A stretch of DNA of 64,000 nt from NCBI GenBank assembly GCA_963700865.1, contig CAVOZC010000016.1:186001-250000 (forward strand). The letters run 5' to 3'. The stretch is from CAVOGJ01 sp963700865 (GTDB lineage: Bacteria > Planctomycetota > Planctomycetia > Pirellulales > Pirellulaceae). The notes under the pieces were generated by a model. It saw only the letters and a list, made by a program, of their open reading frames with translations, ran no database searches and was not told the origin of the DNA. Positions 37,101 to 47,409 of the stretch are shown here, piece after piece. Position 1 is the first letter of the stretch. Every line of letters begins with the position of its first letter. The translations under genes were made by a program, and so were the position numbers.

Positions 37101-37323
37101 ATTCCAGGGACCGATTGTGGTGCCCCGTCCTGCCCCGGAGGCTGAGCCGGCCGGTGCGCGTGATCGCAACGTGCCCGTACTCGAACCGGGGTCGTCGCCG
37201 CTCCCGGCAGCGGGGCTTCCGCAAGATGTCTGGCATCGCCTGGAAGATCGGCCCATCCCGCGGAGGACCCGGATGGTCGATATCGTATTCGGAGAAGACA
37301 TTCCGCTGTTCACGCCGCGATGA
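34129..37323 (+). CDS. Large exported right-handed beta-helix protein with dockerin-like C-terminus
   Basis: The 1064-residue protein starts with a basic region and LAGLESLEQRQMLTTFTVD, the planctomycete extracellular-protein motif. A CSLREA-like segment follows (LCATLSGSCTLRAAVEQAN). Residues about 150-800 are parallel beta-helix repeats with many GGG and NN turns, as in polymorphic outer-membrane proteins. From about 880 onward there are three calcium-binding dockerin-like repeats, of which two share ASDFNIWNANKF / TSDFNIWNANKF. The protein is probably secreted or surface-bound and may act in adhesion or polysaccharide binding. A strong AGGAGG site precedes the ATG. It shares its C-terminal repeat type with the protease at 38262. 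Confidence 0.87.
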   Translation: MAKNFPRTQRRTRRTGSAHAAAARTTRLAGLESLEQRQMLTTFTVDHPGDGFDADLTDGLCATLSGSCTLRAAVEQANHDAGADRVDFAPQIAGVALYFGEIVVNDSVVIDGSTANVIPIPIQASPGSRIFLVDDFNPLVDRQVDMNDLSLELGAVIGPGGAVLNFEEFELKNSVVTGNSAVNGGGIANYRIVRLDDVQVDGNTASLSGGGLFNGVSPFGQTARAEIDRSVFIHNEASNPLADTFGGGIYTGNAATTVLRDSSLIDNTANYPAAPMATGFGGGMATQSGSIAQLFNSSVLENHAGDAGGGVFHSQGQLLVQDSMVYANNAGRSGGGLHLDDAATADIFGSEIHDNRAEMFGGGVTAAAGVQLTVASTQVYDNSNYLSSADGTGGGFYLGDFGSGAGPTVDIRNSSIRGNNYGLFTQRIEGERGGGIGVGAATDLTIDQTLIRDNKALIAGGGLFATTFGSGAASVVTITNSQILENQSLFLGGGIASEEQIQLDISNSEVSMNDAGDGGGFYLSGNALGGLNVTTISGTDIANNHAAYFGGGISAGPDSRLQVDDSLLLANRTEGRGGGMYLSSRGTGATQSTTVTASEIRRNRAIMNSYGSDAYAAGVWAGDAVVLDVSKTTISNNRADNLGGGFMIDKAAAVDVRDSSVTGNSASAGGGVYLRNASANFLQDTFYGNSANQGGGLYLFAAAPAQVTLAHTTITKNSVSAAGVLSYGGGIHIKAAPNNVLQLALSHTIVAANINLNLLGGPDLYDGPNSLALPATTATFSLIGSQSGTAFAAAHPDASGNIIGSIFAPVDPLLGGLMNNGGPTSTVEPMGASPAVDVGDPAFTGSPSHDQRQAPYQRIFHGRIDIGAVERQPAPPDGDFNADGIYSCDDIDMLTTEIASMTHNPHFDMTLDGAVDGADLDAWLLVAGNANLGAHLKFRPADANLDGVVDASDFNIWNANKFLVDSRWCHGDFNADGVVDTSDFNIWNANKFQGPIVVPRPAPEAEPAGARDRNVPVLEPGSSPLPAAGLPQDVWHRLEDRPIPRRTRMVDIVFGEDIPLFTPR

Positions 37324-37619
37324 GGATCGTGTGAGTGGAGGAAGCGGTCCGTGGCGACCACATTCTGTCCAAGTCGACCATTAATTGGCGGAGTCTGGCG
37401 GAGCGAGCTGGCGATCTGTGGGGAATCAGCGGCCAGGCAGGTTCGCTCGCGGGGCGTTTCTGGCCGGGAAGACCCTTGGTTGCCGGAATAGGCCGCTTGG
37501 TGGGGGAGCGGCCGTCGTCCCGGCGGCGACGCACCGGCACACCGATTGCATCTGTCTGCGCAGGTCGTTGGGGCCCCAACGTTTACAGATCGATCATTTG
37601 CGACGAATGGAGACAGATT

Positions 37620-38120
37620 ATGTTAAGAGGAAAAGTTTTCGGATGCTGCGCGGCGTTGGTCCTGCTAAGTTCGGCGATGGCCCAAGCGGAGGTGAAAAAC
37701 ATCGTTCAAACCGCCGCCGCCAACAAAGAATTCTCGACGTTGGTTACCGCGATCAAGGCGGCGGGATTGCAGGCCACCTTGGAGGGAAAGGGACCGTTCA
37801 CTGTTTTTGCACCGACCGATGCGGCCTTCAATAAACTCGGAAAGGAAACGTTAAACGACCTGCTCAAGCCGCAGAATAAGGCCAAGCTCGCAAACATCTT
37901 GAAATACCATGTGGTGGCCGGAAAAGTATTGGCCAAAGACGTGGCGAACATGAGCGAGGCCCAAACGGTGGAAGGCAATCCTCTGGCCATTCAGGTCGAG
38001 GGATCGAAGGTGATGGTCGGCAAGGCGCGTGTCGAGCGAACCGATATCGAATGCACGAACGGTGTGATTCATGTGATCGACACCGTGCTCATGCCACCGG
38101 TGCCGGCGCACGCCAGCTAG
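37620..38120 (+). CDS. Secreted fasciclin (FAS1) domain protein
   Basis: The 166-residue protein has a signal peptide (VFGCCAALVLLSSAMAQA) and one FAS1 domain. Family segments are FSTLVTAIKAAGLQATLEGK, GPFTVFAPTDAAFNKLG, LKYHVVAGKVLAKDV and NGVIHVIDTVLMPP. Such proteins are extracellular adhesion or matrix proteins. The ATG at 37620 has GGAG seven bases upstream. A clear terminator follows at 38157-38191, so it is probably a single-gene unit. Confidence 0.92.
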   Translation: MLRGKVFGCCAALVLLSSAMAQAEVKNIVQTAAANKEFSTLVTAIKAAGLQATLEGKGPFTVFAPTDAAFNKLGKETLNDLLKPQNKAKLANILKYHVVAGKVLAKDVANMSEAQTVEGNPLAIQVEGSKVMVGKARVERTDIECTNGVIHVIDTVLMPPVPAHAS

Positions 38121-38156
38121 TCGAGACGGTCGACAGCCAACAGCCGGTGAGGTTAG

Positions 38157-38191
38157 CCGGCCGCGAATCTTACTTCGCGGCCGGATTTTTT
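38157..38191 (+). terminator. Intrinsic terminator of the fasciclin gene
   Basis: CCGGCCGCGAA and TTCGCGGCCGG form a perfect 11-bp stem with loop TCTTAC, followed by ATTTTTT. It lies 36 bases after the stop codon. Confidence 0.93.
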
Positions 38192-38261
38192 CGCGCGCAT
38201 CAGGGAGAGGAAACGGGAACTCCTTTCGGCCCGTCCCACCGCCAGCCAGCGCTGGGCCGCG

Positions 38262-41184
38262 TTACGCCTGGTCAAAATCCTCGAACACGCGTTCGATCAC
38301 GGGACTCGGTGCGCTGCGAACCGCGCGGAGCCGATCTCGGGCATCGACCAGCCCGTTGTTCGTCCGCGCGATCAGTGCCATGGGTTGAGCTCGGTTGGGA
38401 ATGACGTCGTTGGCGGCGTATGCCACGTCGACTTGGATGCCGCGGCCGGCGGCGAATGGCTGGCGAACCTCCTCTCGCTGCAAAGGCAGCGCCGATTGGA
38501 ACTTGTTGTCGTTCCAGATATTAAAGTCCGATACGTCGGTCGAGCCATCGGCATTGAAATCCGCCTGGCACCAGGTGCCTGTCGGCTGATACTTATTGTC
38601 ATTCCAGAGATTAAAGTCGCTGACATCCACGACACCATCGAGGTTTGCGTCGCCGTAGAGGTAGGAGATACCACTGCCGAGATTTGCCTCACCCGCCTCC
38701 AGCAGCCATGCATCCAGATCGAGGCCGTTCACGGATCCGTCGCCGGTCAGGTCGAAGGCCGCATCGTCACTGGCGGCCACGATGGTCTGCACGAGTTCAT
38801 CGATGTCGTCGCAGTCGTAATTGCCGTCGCCATTGAAGTCACCCGTGACACCGGTCGCATCCGAGTTGACCGCGAAGCCGTAACTGCCTGTCCCCGTACC
38901 GTAGCTCTCGACCACGGCGTAGTACGTGCCGGGTGCAGGCGACGTCCAGGTGATGAGCGAGGCCAGGCCGGAGCCACCGTCGTCGTCGAACGCAAGTTGG
39001 GAAGTGCCGTTGGTGTCGATCAGGCGCAACGTGGTGTCACCCAGCGATCCCAAGGAAGTCGCCAGCATGACGTTCGCGCCGCCCGGAACGGTAAAGGCGA
39101 ACCAATCCTGATCATTTCCGGTCTCGATGTTGCCACTGAGGCTGGAATTCAAGGCGATGGGAAAGGCGGTTGACGCAGAGTTCCCGTAGTCGTCCGTACC
39201 GCCCGACGAGATATCCACGTCCAGGTCATACGAACCGGCATTGCTCGAGTAGCCGGCCACCTTCAGATAATAGGTGCCATTGGCTGGTGCTTCCCACGCG
39301 ATCTGGGATGCGAGTCCGGGACCGCCATCATCGTCAAAGGCCAGTTGCGTCACTCCGTTGGTCCCGTAGAGCGTAAGCGTGCTATCGTTGAGCGAATTCA
39401 ATTGCACAGTAAAGACATACGATTGGCCCCCTGCTGCGTCGAAGGCAAAGTAATCGACGTCGCCCGAGAAGCCGACAATGCCAGCCGTGGTACTGGGTAC
39501 GGCGACGGGCGTAGCCGAGGCGAAATCATTACCGTGATCATCATCCGGCAGGTCACCCAGAATCCCTCGGGCTTCGAACCAGAAGGTGATGTCGGTGGCA
39601 TTGGCGCCGCCATTGATATTTGCATCGGCCGCCAGGATGGCGTTGGCACCGTCACGCATGGTGGCGCCACCGGGAAGCGCAAAGTGACTCTCCAGAATCA
39701 ACGTGTCCGCGGTCGTGGCCCCCAAGGCGGCCCGTACGTCCCACAGGGCGGCCGACCAGAATCTCTCCGTCCGCATGAACTCCGCCAACAAGGTCGAACG
39801 GATACATCTTGTTGCCATCGACGCGGCGGAGATTGGGGGGATTGTCGGAGCTGTAGGAGGTGGCGTCCCACTCCCCGACCGCCGCGGCGTTGCTGGCCTG
39901 GAATAGACCGTTGCCCGCATCGGCGTAAAAGGTGGCGGCCAGGTAATCGCCAAAGCCTTCACCCATGGCGCCCATCTCTCCACCACCCCAGAGCACGTTT
40001 TGATCGTGCTGGACGGCGTGTCCGTATTCGTGAGCCACGATGTCCGCGTCCTCGGCGTCGTCGACTCCCCCATCACCGAAGTGGATGGCGTCGTCACCGG
40101 TTGAGTAGAACGAGTTGTCGGCCGTGTACCAATGGGCGTTGGCCAAGGTGGGAAAGTCGCGGATACCATTGGGTACGCCCGTGTCATCATCGAAACCGAG
40201 CGCGTGGAAATAGCGATTGATTTGATCCACCGAGTGGTAGACCACGACTTGTTCGAAGCGTGGATCGTCGCGGGTATATTCGTACACTCGACTTGGCTCG
40301 TTCGCGTCGACGTCCGTGATATTGGGACTGTTGAGCGACGACAGGTTTACGAATTCACCCCGCAAGAGGCCGGTCCCCTCATCCAACCCCTGCAGCGTCA
40401 CCGAGACCAATTGCGCCGAGAGGGCCGAGCTGTTGGCGTCATTGCTGTCCGACAATCCGGCCCCGTTCCCTTGCGTCTGGTAAGGATTGGGTTCAAATAC
40501 GTCGCCGCTGCCCGTGGCGAAATCCATCCGATTTTCCTGCTGCAACACCTTGCCTGAGGCACCGTCCACCAGCGTCAAAAAGTCCCCGGTCGGTTGATTG
40601 CCGAAGACGGTGACCCGCCAGGCCAACGAGGCGGTACCATCCTTGCCGACGTTCCATACCAATTCGCTCTGGGGAGGGGCAAACGTCGATTCGATACCGG
40701 CATGGTCCTCGGCGGCCAGAATCGCCGCCGGCAGGTCCACTTGGGGCAAGCGACGCGCCGAGGTGATTTCGAAATCGCGATAAGCATTGTGGACGGTCTG
40801 CACGACCCCTTGCCCGTTCATGTGTACCGATACAAAGGCGTTATTCACGGCGATGCCATCCACGGTCTGTGCGAAGCGCACGTGCGTGCTGGCCAGGCCG
40901 TGCTTCACTTCCAAGACGTCCAGATGGTCCGCGACGTTCGCGGGCAGTCCTAATTCGGTGTGAAAGGCACGCAAGAAATTTTCGGCCGCTACAGCGGGAT
41001 CGGCGTCCAGTGTGGGCACGTTCAGGCGCAGAAACGAAGTCCGATCGGGGTAATTTTCCGCGATGGCATCAGGGCCCCAGCTGCCGGACACATCGACCAT
41101 CGTGGGATTGATCGATAAGACCAAACGTGGATCGAGATGCTCGCAGCTCAGCTGACGGCGCCGTGGAACGCGATTGCGCTTCAT
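38262..41184 (-). CDS. Secreted thermolysin/fungalysin-like metalloprotease with PPC and dockerin-like domains (frame break at about 39759)
   Basis: The protein (about 973 residues after repair) has an N-terminal extracellular motif LSCEHLDPRLVLS. A propeptide (FTP-like, about residues 60-170) follows, then a catalytic domain with HEYGHAVQHDQ (zinc site) and GAMGEGFGDYLA (third ligand). GVHADGEI is followed, after the break, by WSAALWDVRAALG, exactly as in the family. One extra base at about 39759 accounts for the break. Two PPC-type beta domains come next, each with TQLAFDDDGG or SQLAFDDDGG, then dockerin-like repeats (VSDFNLWNDNKY, VSDFNIWNDNKF). The start at 41184 has GGGGAG upstream. It probably degrades extracellular protein. 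Confidence 0.88.
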
Positions 41185-41335
41185 AGGGAAGCTCCCCTGT
41201 AAGAAAAGCAAGGATGATACGTAAAAAAAGACCGCTCGATATTCGGCGGCCCTTTATCTTAACTACGAACAGCAATCGCTCCCACTCCTTTTTTCCCACA
41301 AAGGGAACGAGAAAGGTGCGGTTTCGCTGCGGCGC

Positions 41336-43382
41336 CTAGCTTCCCAGCTGGGCTGCCAGTTCAGGCGCCTGATAGATCGTTTTCAAGGCTTCACGGATGG
41401 ACGAGCTGTGTACGGACACGGCTCGTGAAACCTCATCGGAGTAAAAGAAATCGGCCGTCAACGATTGAATATTTCCGTCGAAGATGATGCCGACGAATTC
41501 CCCTTCGCGATTGATGACGGGACTTCCCGAATTGCCCCCGATAATGTCGGCCGTGCAGACAAAGTTAAAGGGCGTGGCCAACGGGATGTTGTCGTGACGA
41601 CTTGTCCAACTTGTCGGCAAGACCCACGGTTCTTTTCCGCCGTGAACCTTCTCGTGTTCGAACGCGCCCCCCATCGTGGTCCAGGGGGGGATCGTTTGAC
41701 CATCTTCGCGATAACCCTTGACGGTGCCGAAAGCCAAGCGGAGTGTGAAGGTGGCGTCGGGATAGGTGGACGTCCCCTGCACGGCCACCGTCGCTGCGCT
41801 GATTTTGGCGTACGCTTGCCGCTCGGTTTCCTCGATCTCATCCTGCAACTCGCGTAAATGTCGGTACTCGGTATCCATCCGGCGGGCCAATTGGATCATC
41901 GGGTCGGCGGACGACTCGAGTTCGGCCGGCGACAGAGCCGCCATCGACTTACGCGTTTGGACCTCGCCCAGCTTGGTGCCCGCGATCAGCTCGGCGGCGC
42001 GTTCGCGGGGGCCCTTGCCCTGCAGGACGGCCTGCACCAACGCATCATCGCCGCCGCGCATTTCCACGAAGTGCGCGATCGAGTCGGCTCAGCTTGGCCC
42101 GTTCCAGCTTTTCGTAGATCGGCGCCGGTGAATAGAGTCCTTGTTCCAGTGAATCGCGGGCCGAGTCACGAAACTCGCGCAGCCGATCATTGCTGGGCTT
42201 CAAATCCTCGGTGGCCATATGCACCAGCGTTTCGGCGATCGAGTAGTACCGGCAGTCAAAGCTCGCCGATTTGCCCAGCAGTTGCTGCTTGCGTGGTTGC
42301 AGCTGGGCAATTTCGTCCCAGGCTTCCGCGAGATCACCTTGGCCCATGTTGGCCAACTCCCCCAACACGCGGGCCTCGGCCATGTCTTTGTCGGCAAAAA
42401 ACTCTGGACGCTGCAGGCCTTGGATCATGCCGGTGTACGCCTTGCGCGAGTTTTGCACGCCCAACGTCTCGTCCCTTGCCTGCCGTTCCTCCTCCTCCCC
42501 TTCCAGGCTGTATTGCTGCAGCAGAATCTCCTTGCGGCGGAGGTAATCCAGTACGTAGGGAAGACGATGATCGCGGAGGAAACGGAGCGCCGCTGCCGTA
42601 AAGATCCGCTGAGTCCGCCCGGGATTGCCCGAGACGAAGACCAATTCACCGTCCGCCGCGCCGTGCTCTGACCAACGCAGGAAATGTTCGATCTTCGCCG
42701 GTTGGCCATCTTCGTACACGCGAAACAGGCAGACGTCCAGGTTGTAGCGAGGATATTCGAAGTTGTCCGCGTCCCCGCCGAAAAACGCGATGCTGGCTTC
42801 CGGAGCCCAGACGACGCGGACGTCCGTGTACTTCTTGTACCGGTACAGATGGTACTTGGCCCCGCCGAATAACGTCACGACATCACTGCGAAAGCCGGTG
42901 GCATCGAGCGACTCCTTCTCAATCTCGGCCATGATGGCTCGACGCGCCTTAAAGGCATCGGCTGCCGACGTTCCATCTTTCACCGCGGCATTCACCCGAT
43001 CGGTCACATCCTCAATCGACACCAATTGGTTCAATTCCAGATCGGGGGCCGCGATTTCTTCCGCCAACGAGCGGGCGAGGAAACCATCCTCGTGATAGTT
43101 GTGCTCGGGCGACGAAATCTTGTGCAGTGTGTCCGAGGCGACATGATGATTCGTGATCACCAGGCCGTTACTCGAGACGAAAGAGGCCGAACCGCCCGAA
43201 TTGAAGCGGACGGACGACAGCATCACATGTCGGGCCCAATCGGCCGATGGGGTAAAGCCGTAGCGGGACTGAAGCTCGGCCTGAGGCAGATCATTAAACA
43301 GCCACATGCCTTCGTCGGCACGGGTCCAATGGGGATAAATCATGAGCAGGCAAACCGTCGTGAGAAGAATTCGTGTGTTCAT
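41336..43382 (-). CDS. Peptidase S46 (dipeptidyl-peptidase 7/11-like), exported (frame break at about 42087)
   Basis: A signal peptide (LLTTVCLLMIYPHWTRA) is followed by DEGMWLFNDLP, a family hallmark. The catalytic triad parts are visible: GLVITNHHV (histidine), FFGGDADNFEYPRYN (aspartate) and, in the second frame, GGNSGSPVINREGEF (serine). One surplus base at about 42087 separates the two frames; without it the protein has about 681 residues, a normal length. These enzymes remove dipeptides from peptides in the periplasm, which suits the neighbouring secreted protease. The start at 43382 begins the signal peptide. Confidence 0.9.
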
Positions 43383-43576
43383 ACTGAGCGATTCCACGGA
43401 GGCGGGGGCGTCGACAAAGACCACTAATATAGCGTTTCTGCCAGCGGTCGGTACACAGCCCCGCGGGCGGGCCAGCCACGAGGGTGGCCACGCTGATCAC
43501 CGCGGCCGCTGTGGGAGGTACCCGTCAGAGTCGATCGCCGCCGGGGTGACGGCCCGCTTATCACGCTGGCCGCGCG

Positions 43577-45609
43577 TCAGTTGCTGTCGTTACCGCGGCG
43601 GATCTTGTAGCGACGAATCTTTCGATCGAGCGTCGAGCGTCAATACCGAGAATGCCTGCCGTGCGACTCTTGTTCCAGCCATTGGCCGTGAGTGCCGCCA
43701 GGATATGTTGCTGCTCGACTTCTTCAAGCGTCATCGGCGCGAACTCCTTCGACGTGGGAGCCGAGAGGACGGCCGAATCGCCGACGGTGGCGAGATTCGA
43801 GAGATGCAGGTCCTCCAGCGCGACGCGATCACCTCGCGCCAGCAGCACGGCTCGTTCCACCACATTTCGCAACTCGCGCACATTGCCGGGCCAACGATAG
43901 GTACGCAGGGCGGCGCTGGCCTCCGGCAGAAAGCCTTTTAGACGTCGTCCGGTTTCCGCGCTGTAGCGTTTGAGGAAATGTTCCGCCAGTTCCATGATGT
44001 CGTTTTCGCCCCTTTTGCGGAGCGCCGGCACAACGATCTCGACGACGTTCAGGCGAAAGTAAAGGTCACGACGAAACTCGCCTTGGGTCACCGCCTTTTC
44101 CAGATCGCGATTGGTAGCGGCGATCACCCGCACATCGGTCTTGATCGCTTCGCTGCCGCCCACCCGCTCGAAGGGATGTCCTTCCAGGACGCGAAGAAAT
44201 TTGGCTTGAATCGATTCGCTCATCTCGCCGATTTCGTCCAGCATCAACGTGCCACCGTTGGCCGCCTCGAACTTGCCCGCCTTGCGTTCGGTTGCCCCGG
44301 TAAAGGCGCCTTTCTCGTGGCCGAATAACTCGCTCTCGAGCAGCGTCTCCGACAGGGCAGCGCAGTTCAGGCACACAAAGGCCTCGTCGCGACGGGAACT
44401 GGCGAAGTGGACGGCCCGCGCCACCAGTTCCTTTCCCACTCCGCTCTCACCCCGGATGAGGACAGTGGCCCGGCTGGGCGCCGCCCGCAGGATCTCCTGA
44501 TGCACTTCCAACATGGCCTTGCTGGAACCGATCAGCTGGCTTTCTTCACCGAGCTGTTCACGCAGCTGCTGGATCTCGTCCCGCCGCTGCAAGAGATTTT
44601 CGCTCAGCTCCTGCGTGCGGCTGAGATTCTTAATCGCCAGCGCCACATTGTCGGCGACGGCTAACGTGTACTCCAGATCGTCCGGATCGGGACGCTTGGA
44701 TTCGTCGGTCGAATAGGTGTGAATCATGCCGATGATCTGACCGTCCTGACGAATCGGCGCGCAGATAACGCTGGTAGCGTGGATCTCGCCTTGGCTGTCC
44801 CGACTACCCAGGGTGCTGTCATCCTCGACGTTTCTCGCCAGGACGGCCTCTCCTTCGCGCAGGACGGTGGCCAGGAGGAACTTCGACAGGCGATGGTATT
44901 TGGGCTTGCGATCCGAACGTGTGATCACCGCCCGCAGCTGCTTGCCGGTCGGGTCGCCGGTGAAATCGCGGGGCAACAGGTAGATCGCACCCGCATCGAC
45001 GCTCGAACCAGTAAACAGGCAATCCATGGCCAACTGGGCGACTTCATCGATGTCGGTACACTGCCCCAGATCGAAAGCCAGCTTGCACAATTTGGTGGCT
45101 GCCTGGCTGAGCCGCGGACTTTCGACATCTTCCGGCTTTTCCGCTTCCTTCAGGTACCGCGTATGTACGCGTCGGTGCGTGATGGTTGTCGGCTCGTGCA
45201 CCGACAGAATGCTCGATTCATCCTCGGAACTGCCGCTCTCTTCGGCGGGATCCGTTGGGGATTCGAGCGAGTCGAGTTCATCGACGGCGGATGAGTCGGG
45301 AAACGCCGTGGACAGATCATGAACAAAGGCCAATTGTGCGTGGGCCACGCGGAAGATATCCCCTGGCGTCAAGACATAATCGCCGCGGATGCGATCCCCG
45401 TGAATCTCCGTGCCATTTCGACTGTCGAGGTCCCGCAGCGTCCACTGACCTTTGGAGGAAAAAACTTCGGCATGATTGCGGCTGGCACGATCATCCTTGA
45501 TCACGATCTGATTCGTTGGAGCTCGTCCAATGGTCACGGTTCTGCCTTCGACAAGCCGAAAGACATCGGTCCATTTGGGACCCTCGCGAACAACCAGATA
45601 CGCCAACAT
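43577..45609 (-). CDS. FHA-GAF-AAA+ sigma54-dependent transcriptional activator (frame break near the C-terminus)
   Basis: An FHA domain at about residues 1-95 (VTIGRAPTNQIVIKDDRASR, LRDLDSRNGTEIHG) would bind phosphothreonine. A GAF domain lies at about 180-325. The AAA+ domain at about 365-600 has Walker A GESGVGKE, the sigma54 contact GAFTGATERK and Walker B TLMLDEIGE. A Fis-type helix-turn-helix begins at NGWNKSRTAGILGI. The frame then slips at about 43640; with one base restored the end reads RSTLDRKIRRYKIRRGNDSN and stops at 43577, a normal Fis-like end. Without repair the protein ends at 43561 with an untypical tail. Targets would be sigma54 promoters, probably controlled by Ser/Thr kinases. 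Confidence 0.9.
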
Positions 45610-46008
45610 TGCTTGGGGTGGCCTCGCTTGGAAAAGTGCTTTAAACCGTCAGTTAAAACTAACCCGCTGAGGGGCGGGCCCGCAACGGGTACTCGATGCG
45701 CGCGTCCCGACCTTCCGCCCACCTGCGGCCTGCCCGCGGTCGCCCATACCTTACAATCGTTACAAACCCTCGCCGAGATCGCGCGGTGACCGCCGCTCGC
45801 CCACCTGACGAGCGCCCCAACGTCTTATCCGGGTTGGTGTTCCTTGCCGTAAGTCCCTCAGCCGCTTGATTTTCTTGCAAATTGGTCCGCCGCGAATTAT
45901 CCTGCACAAGGCGGTGAGTGCACTACATTTTAGACACTGTCGGCGGCATCGGTGGGGAAAACTTCCGATCCGTGTCGATCCCACGAGGAACAGAGGAGTC
46001 TGCGAACC
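45610..46008. other. Intergenic region holding the promoter of the DUF1598 gene
   Basis: This 399-base stretch separates two divergent genes. The only clear signal is the promoter at 45875-45903. A short inverted repeat GTTAAAACTAAC at about 45652-45663 lies near the start of the FHA activator gene and could belong to its control region. I see no gene here. Confidence 0.4.
45875..45903 (+). promoter_or_regulatory. Candidate sigma70 promoter for the DUF1598 gene
   Basis: TTGCAA (45875-45880) and TATCCT (45898-45903) are 17 bases apart, the optimal spacing. About 100 bases of leader precede the ATG at 46009. Confidence 0.5.
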
Positions 46009-47343
46009 ATGCGACGGTTCATGTTGAACATTATTGCGCTGGCCTTGCTGGCAGCGGTCACGGCACCCCGCGCTGAGGCCCAAGTGGTGGCCACGGCGGT
46101 CGGTGGCGTTTCCATCGATGCCCAGGGCCAGATCAACGCACTCACCCAGCAACAGCGGACGACGCTGGCGAATCGCCTCCGGGAGCAGCTGGCCGTTGCC
46201 CCCGGCGATCTGCAGAATGGCGTTCCGTTGCGGATGGTCTCCTTGTCCGGACTGCAAGCGGCCCTGCAAGCCGCCCTGGATCGCGACGAGCCGATTCCGG
46301 CGGATGCGCGATACCTGGCCGGACTGCAGCGAGTGCAGTACGTCTTTCTCTACCCTGAACAAAACGATATCGTGCTCGCCGGACCTGCCGAGGGCTGGAA
46401 AGTCGGACCGACGGGAGACATCGTGGGAGTCACGACCGGGATGCCGGTCCTGCAATTGGACGATTTGATCGTGGCCCTGCGGTCCGTCCGGGCGGCGGCC
46501 GAAGTCGGCATCTCCTGCTCGATCGATCCCACCGCCGAGGGCCGACAGGCACTGGATGCCTTTCTCCGCACGGTAAAACGCTTCAGCCCCAATGTCACGT
46601 CGGCCATTGAAAAGGTGATGGGGCCTCAGGAAATTACGATCACCGGAGTTCCCGCGGAGAGTCATTTCGCACAGATTCTCGTGGCCAGCGACTTTCGCAT
46701 GAAGCGGCTCGCCATGAATCTGGAAACTTCCCCCGTGGAGGATATGCCCGGATTCCTCGAGTTGATCCGCACCCGCCGCGGCGGTCTCAATAATATGATG
46801 CCGCGTTGGTGGATGGCTTGTGATTATGAAGCCATTGCCCGCAGCGAAGATGGTCTGTCATGGCAGCTGCGCGGTCCGGGCGTCAAAGTAATGACCGAGG
46901 ATGAAATCGTGGCCGCTGACGGTTCCGTCGCCGGATCAGGAAACGTTAATCCCGTGGCACAAGAATGGGCCAATTCCATGACCAGCCATTACGGTGAATT
47001 GGCCAGGCACGAACCGGTATTTGCCCAGTTGCGGAATCTGATGGACCTGTGTGTCATCGCGGCCCTGATCGACAAAGAGGGGCTGCTGGCCAAGGCCGAT
47101 TGCGAACTGCCGCTGCTGTACGCCAGCGATAGCCGCTTAACGACGCAGAGCTGGGGGGTGCCCAAGACGGTCGCCACGCAAAGCAGCTTTGTGAAGAAGG
47201 GGCGTGAGTATATTGTTACGGCGTCGGGTGGAGTTCTCGTGGATAGCTGGTCGGTCGCCGCCCAGACCGAAGTTGTCCCGGCTCTGACCACCGTCAGGCC
47301 GATCCGTGCGGACGAATCCCTACCGGGTTGGCGCTGGAATTGA
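46009..47343 (+). CDS. Exported DUF1598-family protein
   Basis: The 444-residue protein has a signal peptide (LNIIALALLAAVTAPRAEA). The rest matches the DUF1598 type known from planctomycetes: LRMVSLSGLQAALQAALDRD, ARYLAGLQRVQYVFLYPEQN, DIVLAGPAEGWKVGPTGDIV and FRMKRLAMNLETSPVEDMPG. The function of the family is not known; its size and export suggest a periplasmic or surface role. The ATG at 46009 has GAGGAG upstream. The gene is intact and seems to be its own transcription unit. Confidence 0.85.
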   Translation: MRRFMLNIIALALLAAVTAPRAEAQVVATAVGGVSIDAQGQINALTQQQRTTLANRLREQLAVAPGDLQNGVPLRMVSLSGLQAALQAALDRDEPIPADARYLAGLQRVQYVFLYPEQNDIVLAGPAEGWKVGPTGDIVGVTTGMPVLQLDDLIVALRSVRAAAEVGISCSIDPTAEGRQALDAFLRTVKRFSPNVTSAIEKVMGPQEITITGVPAESHFAQILVASDFRMKRLAMNLETSPVEDMPGFLELIRTRRGGLNNMMPRWWMACDYEAIARSEDGLSWQLRGPGVKVMTEDEIVAADGSVAGSGNVNPVAQEWANSMTSHYGELARHEPVFAQLRNLMDLCVIAALIDKEGLLAKADCELPLLYASDSRLTTQSWGVPKTVATQSSFVKKGREYIVTASGGVLVDSWSVAAQTEVVPALTTVRPIRADESLPGWRWN

Positions 47344-47409
47344 TACGCGGACCGGTTGTGGCACCAAAACGTGGTCGTACGAACGATCGGGGTGCTTCGG
47401 TTCGCCCGC

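Noticed and set aside
36760..37110. A tandem DNA repeat in the 3' end of the beta-helix gene
   Set aside because: The similarity reflects dockerin-like protein repeats with diverged codons.
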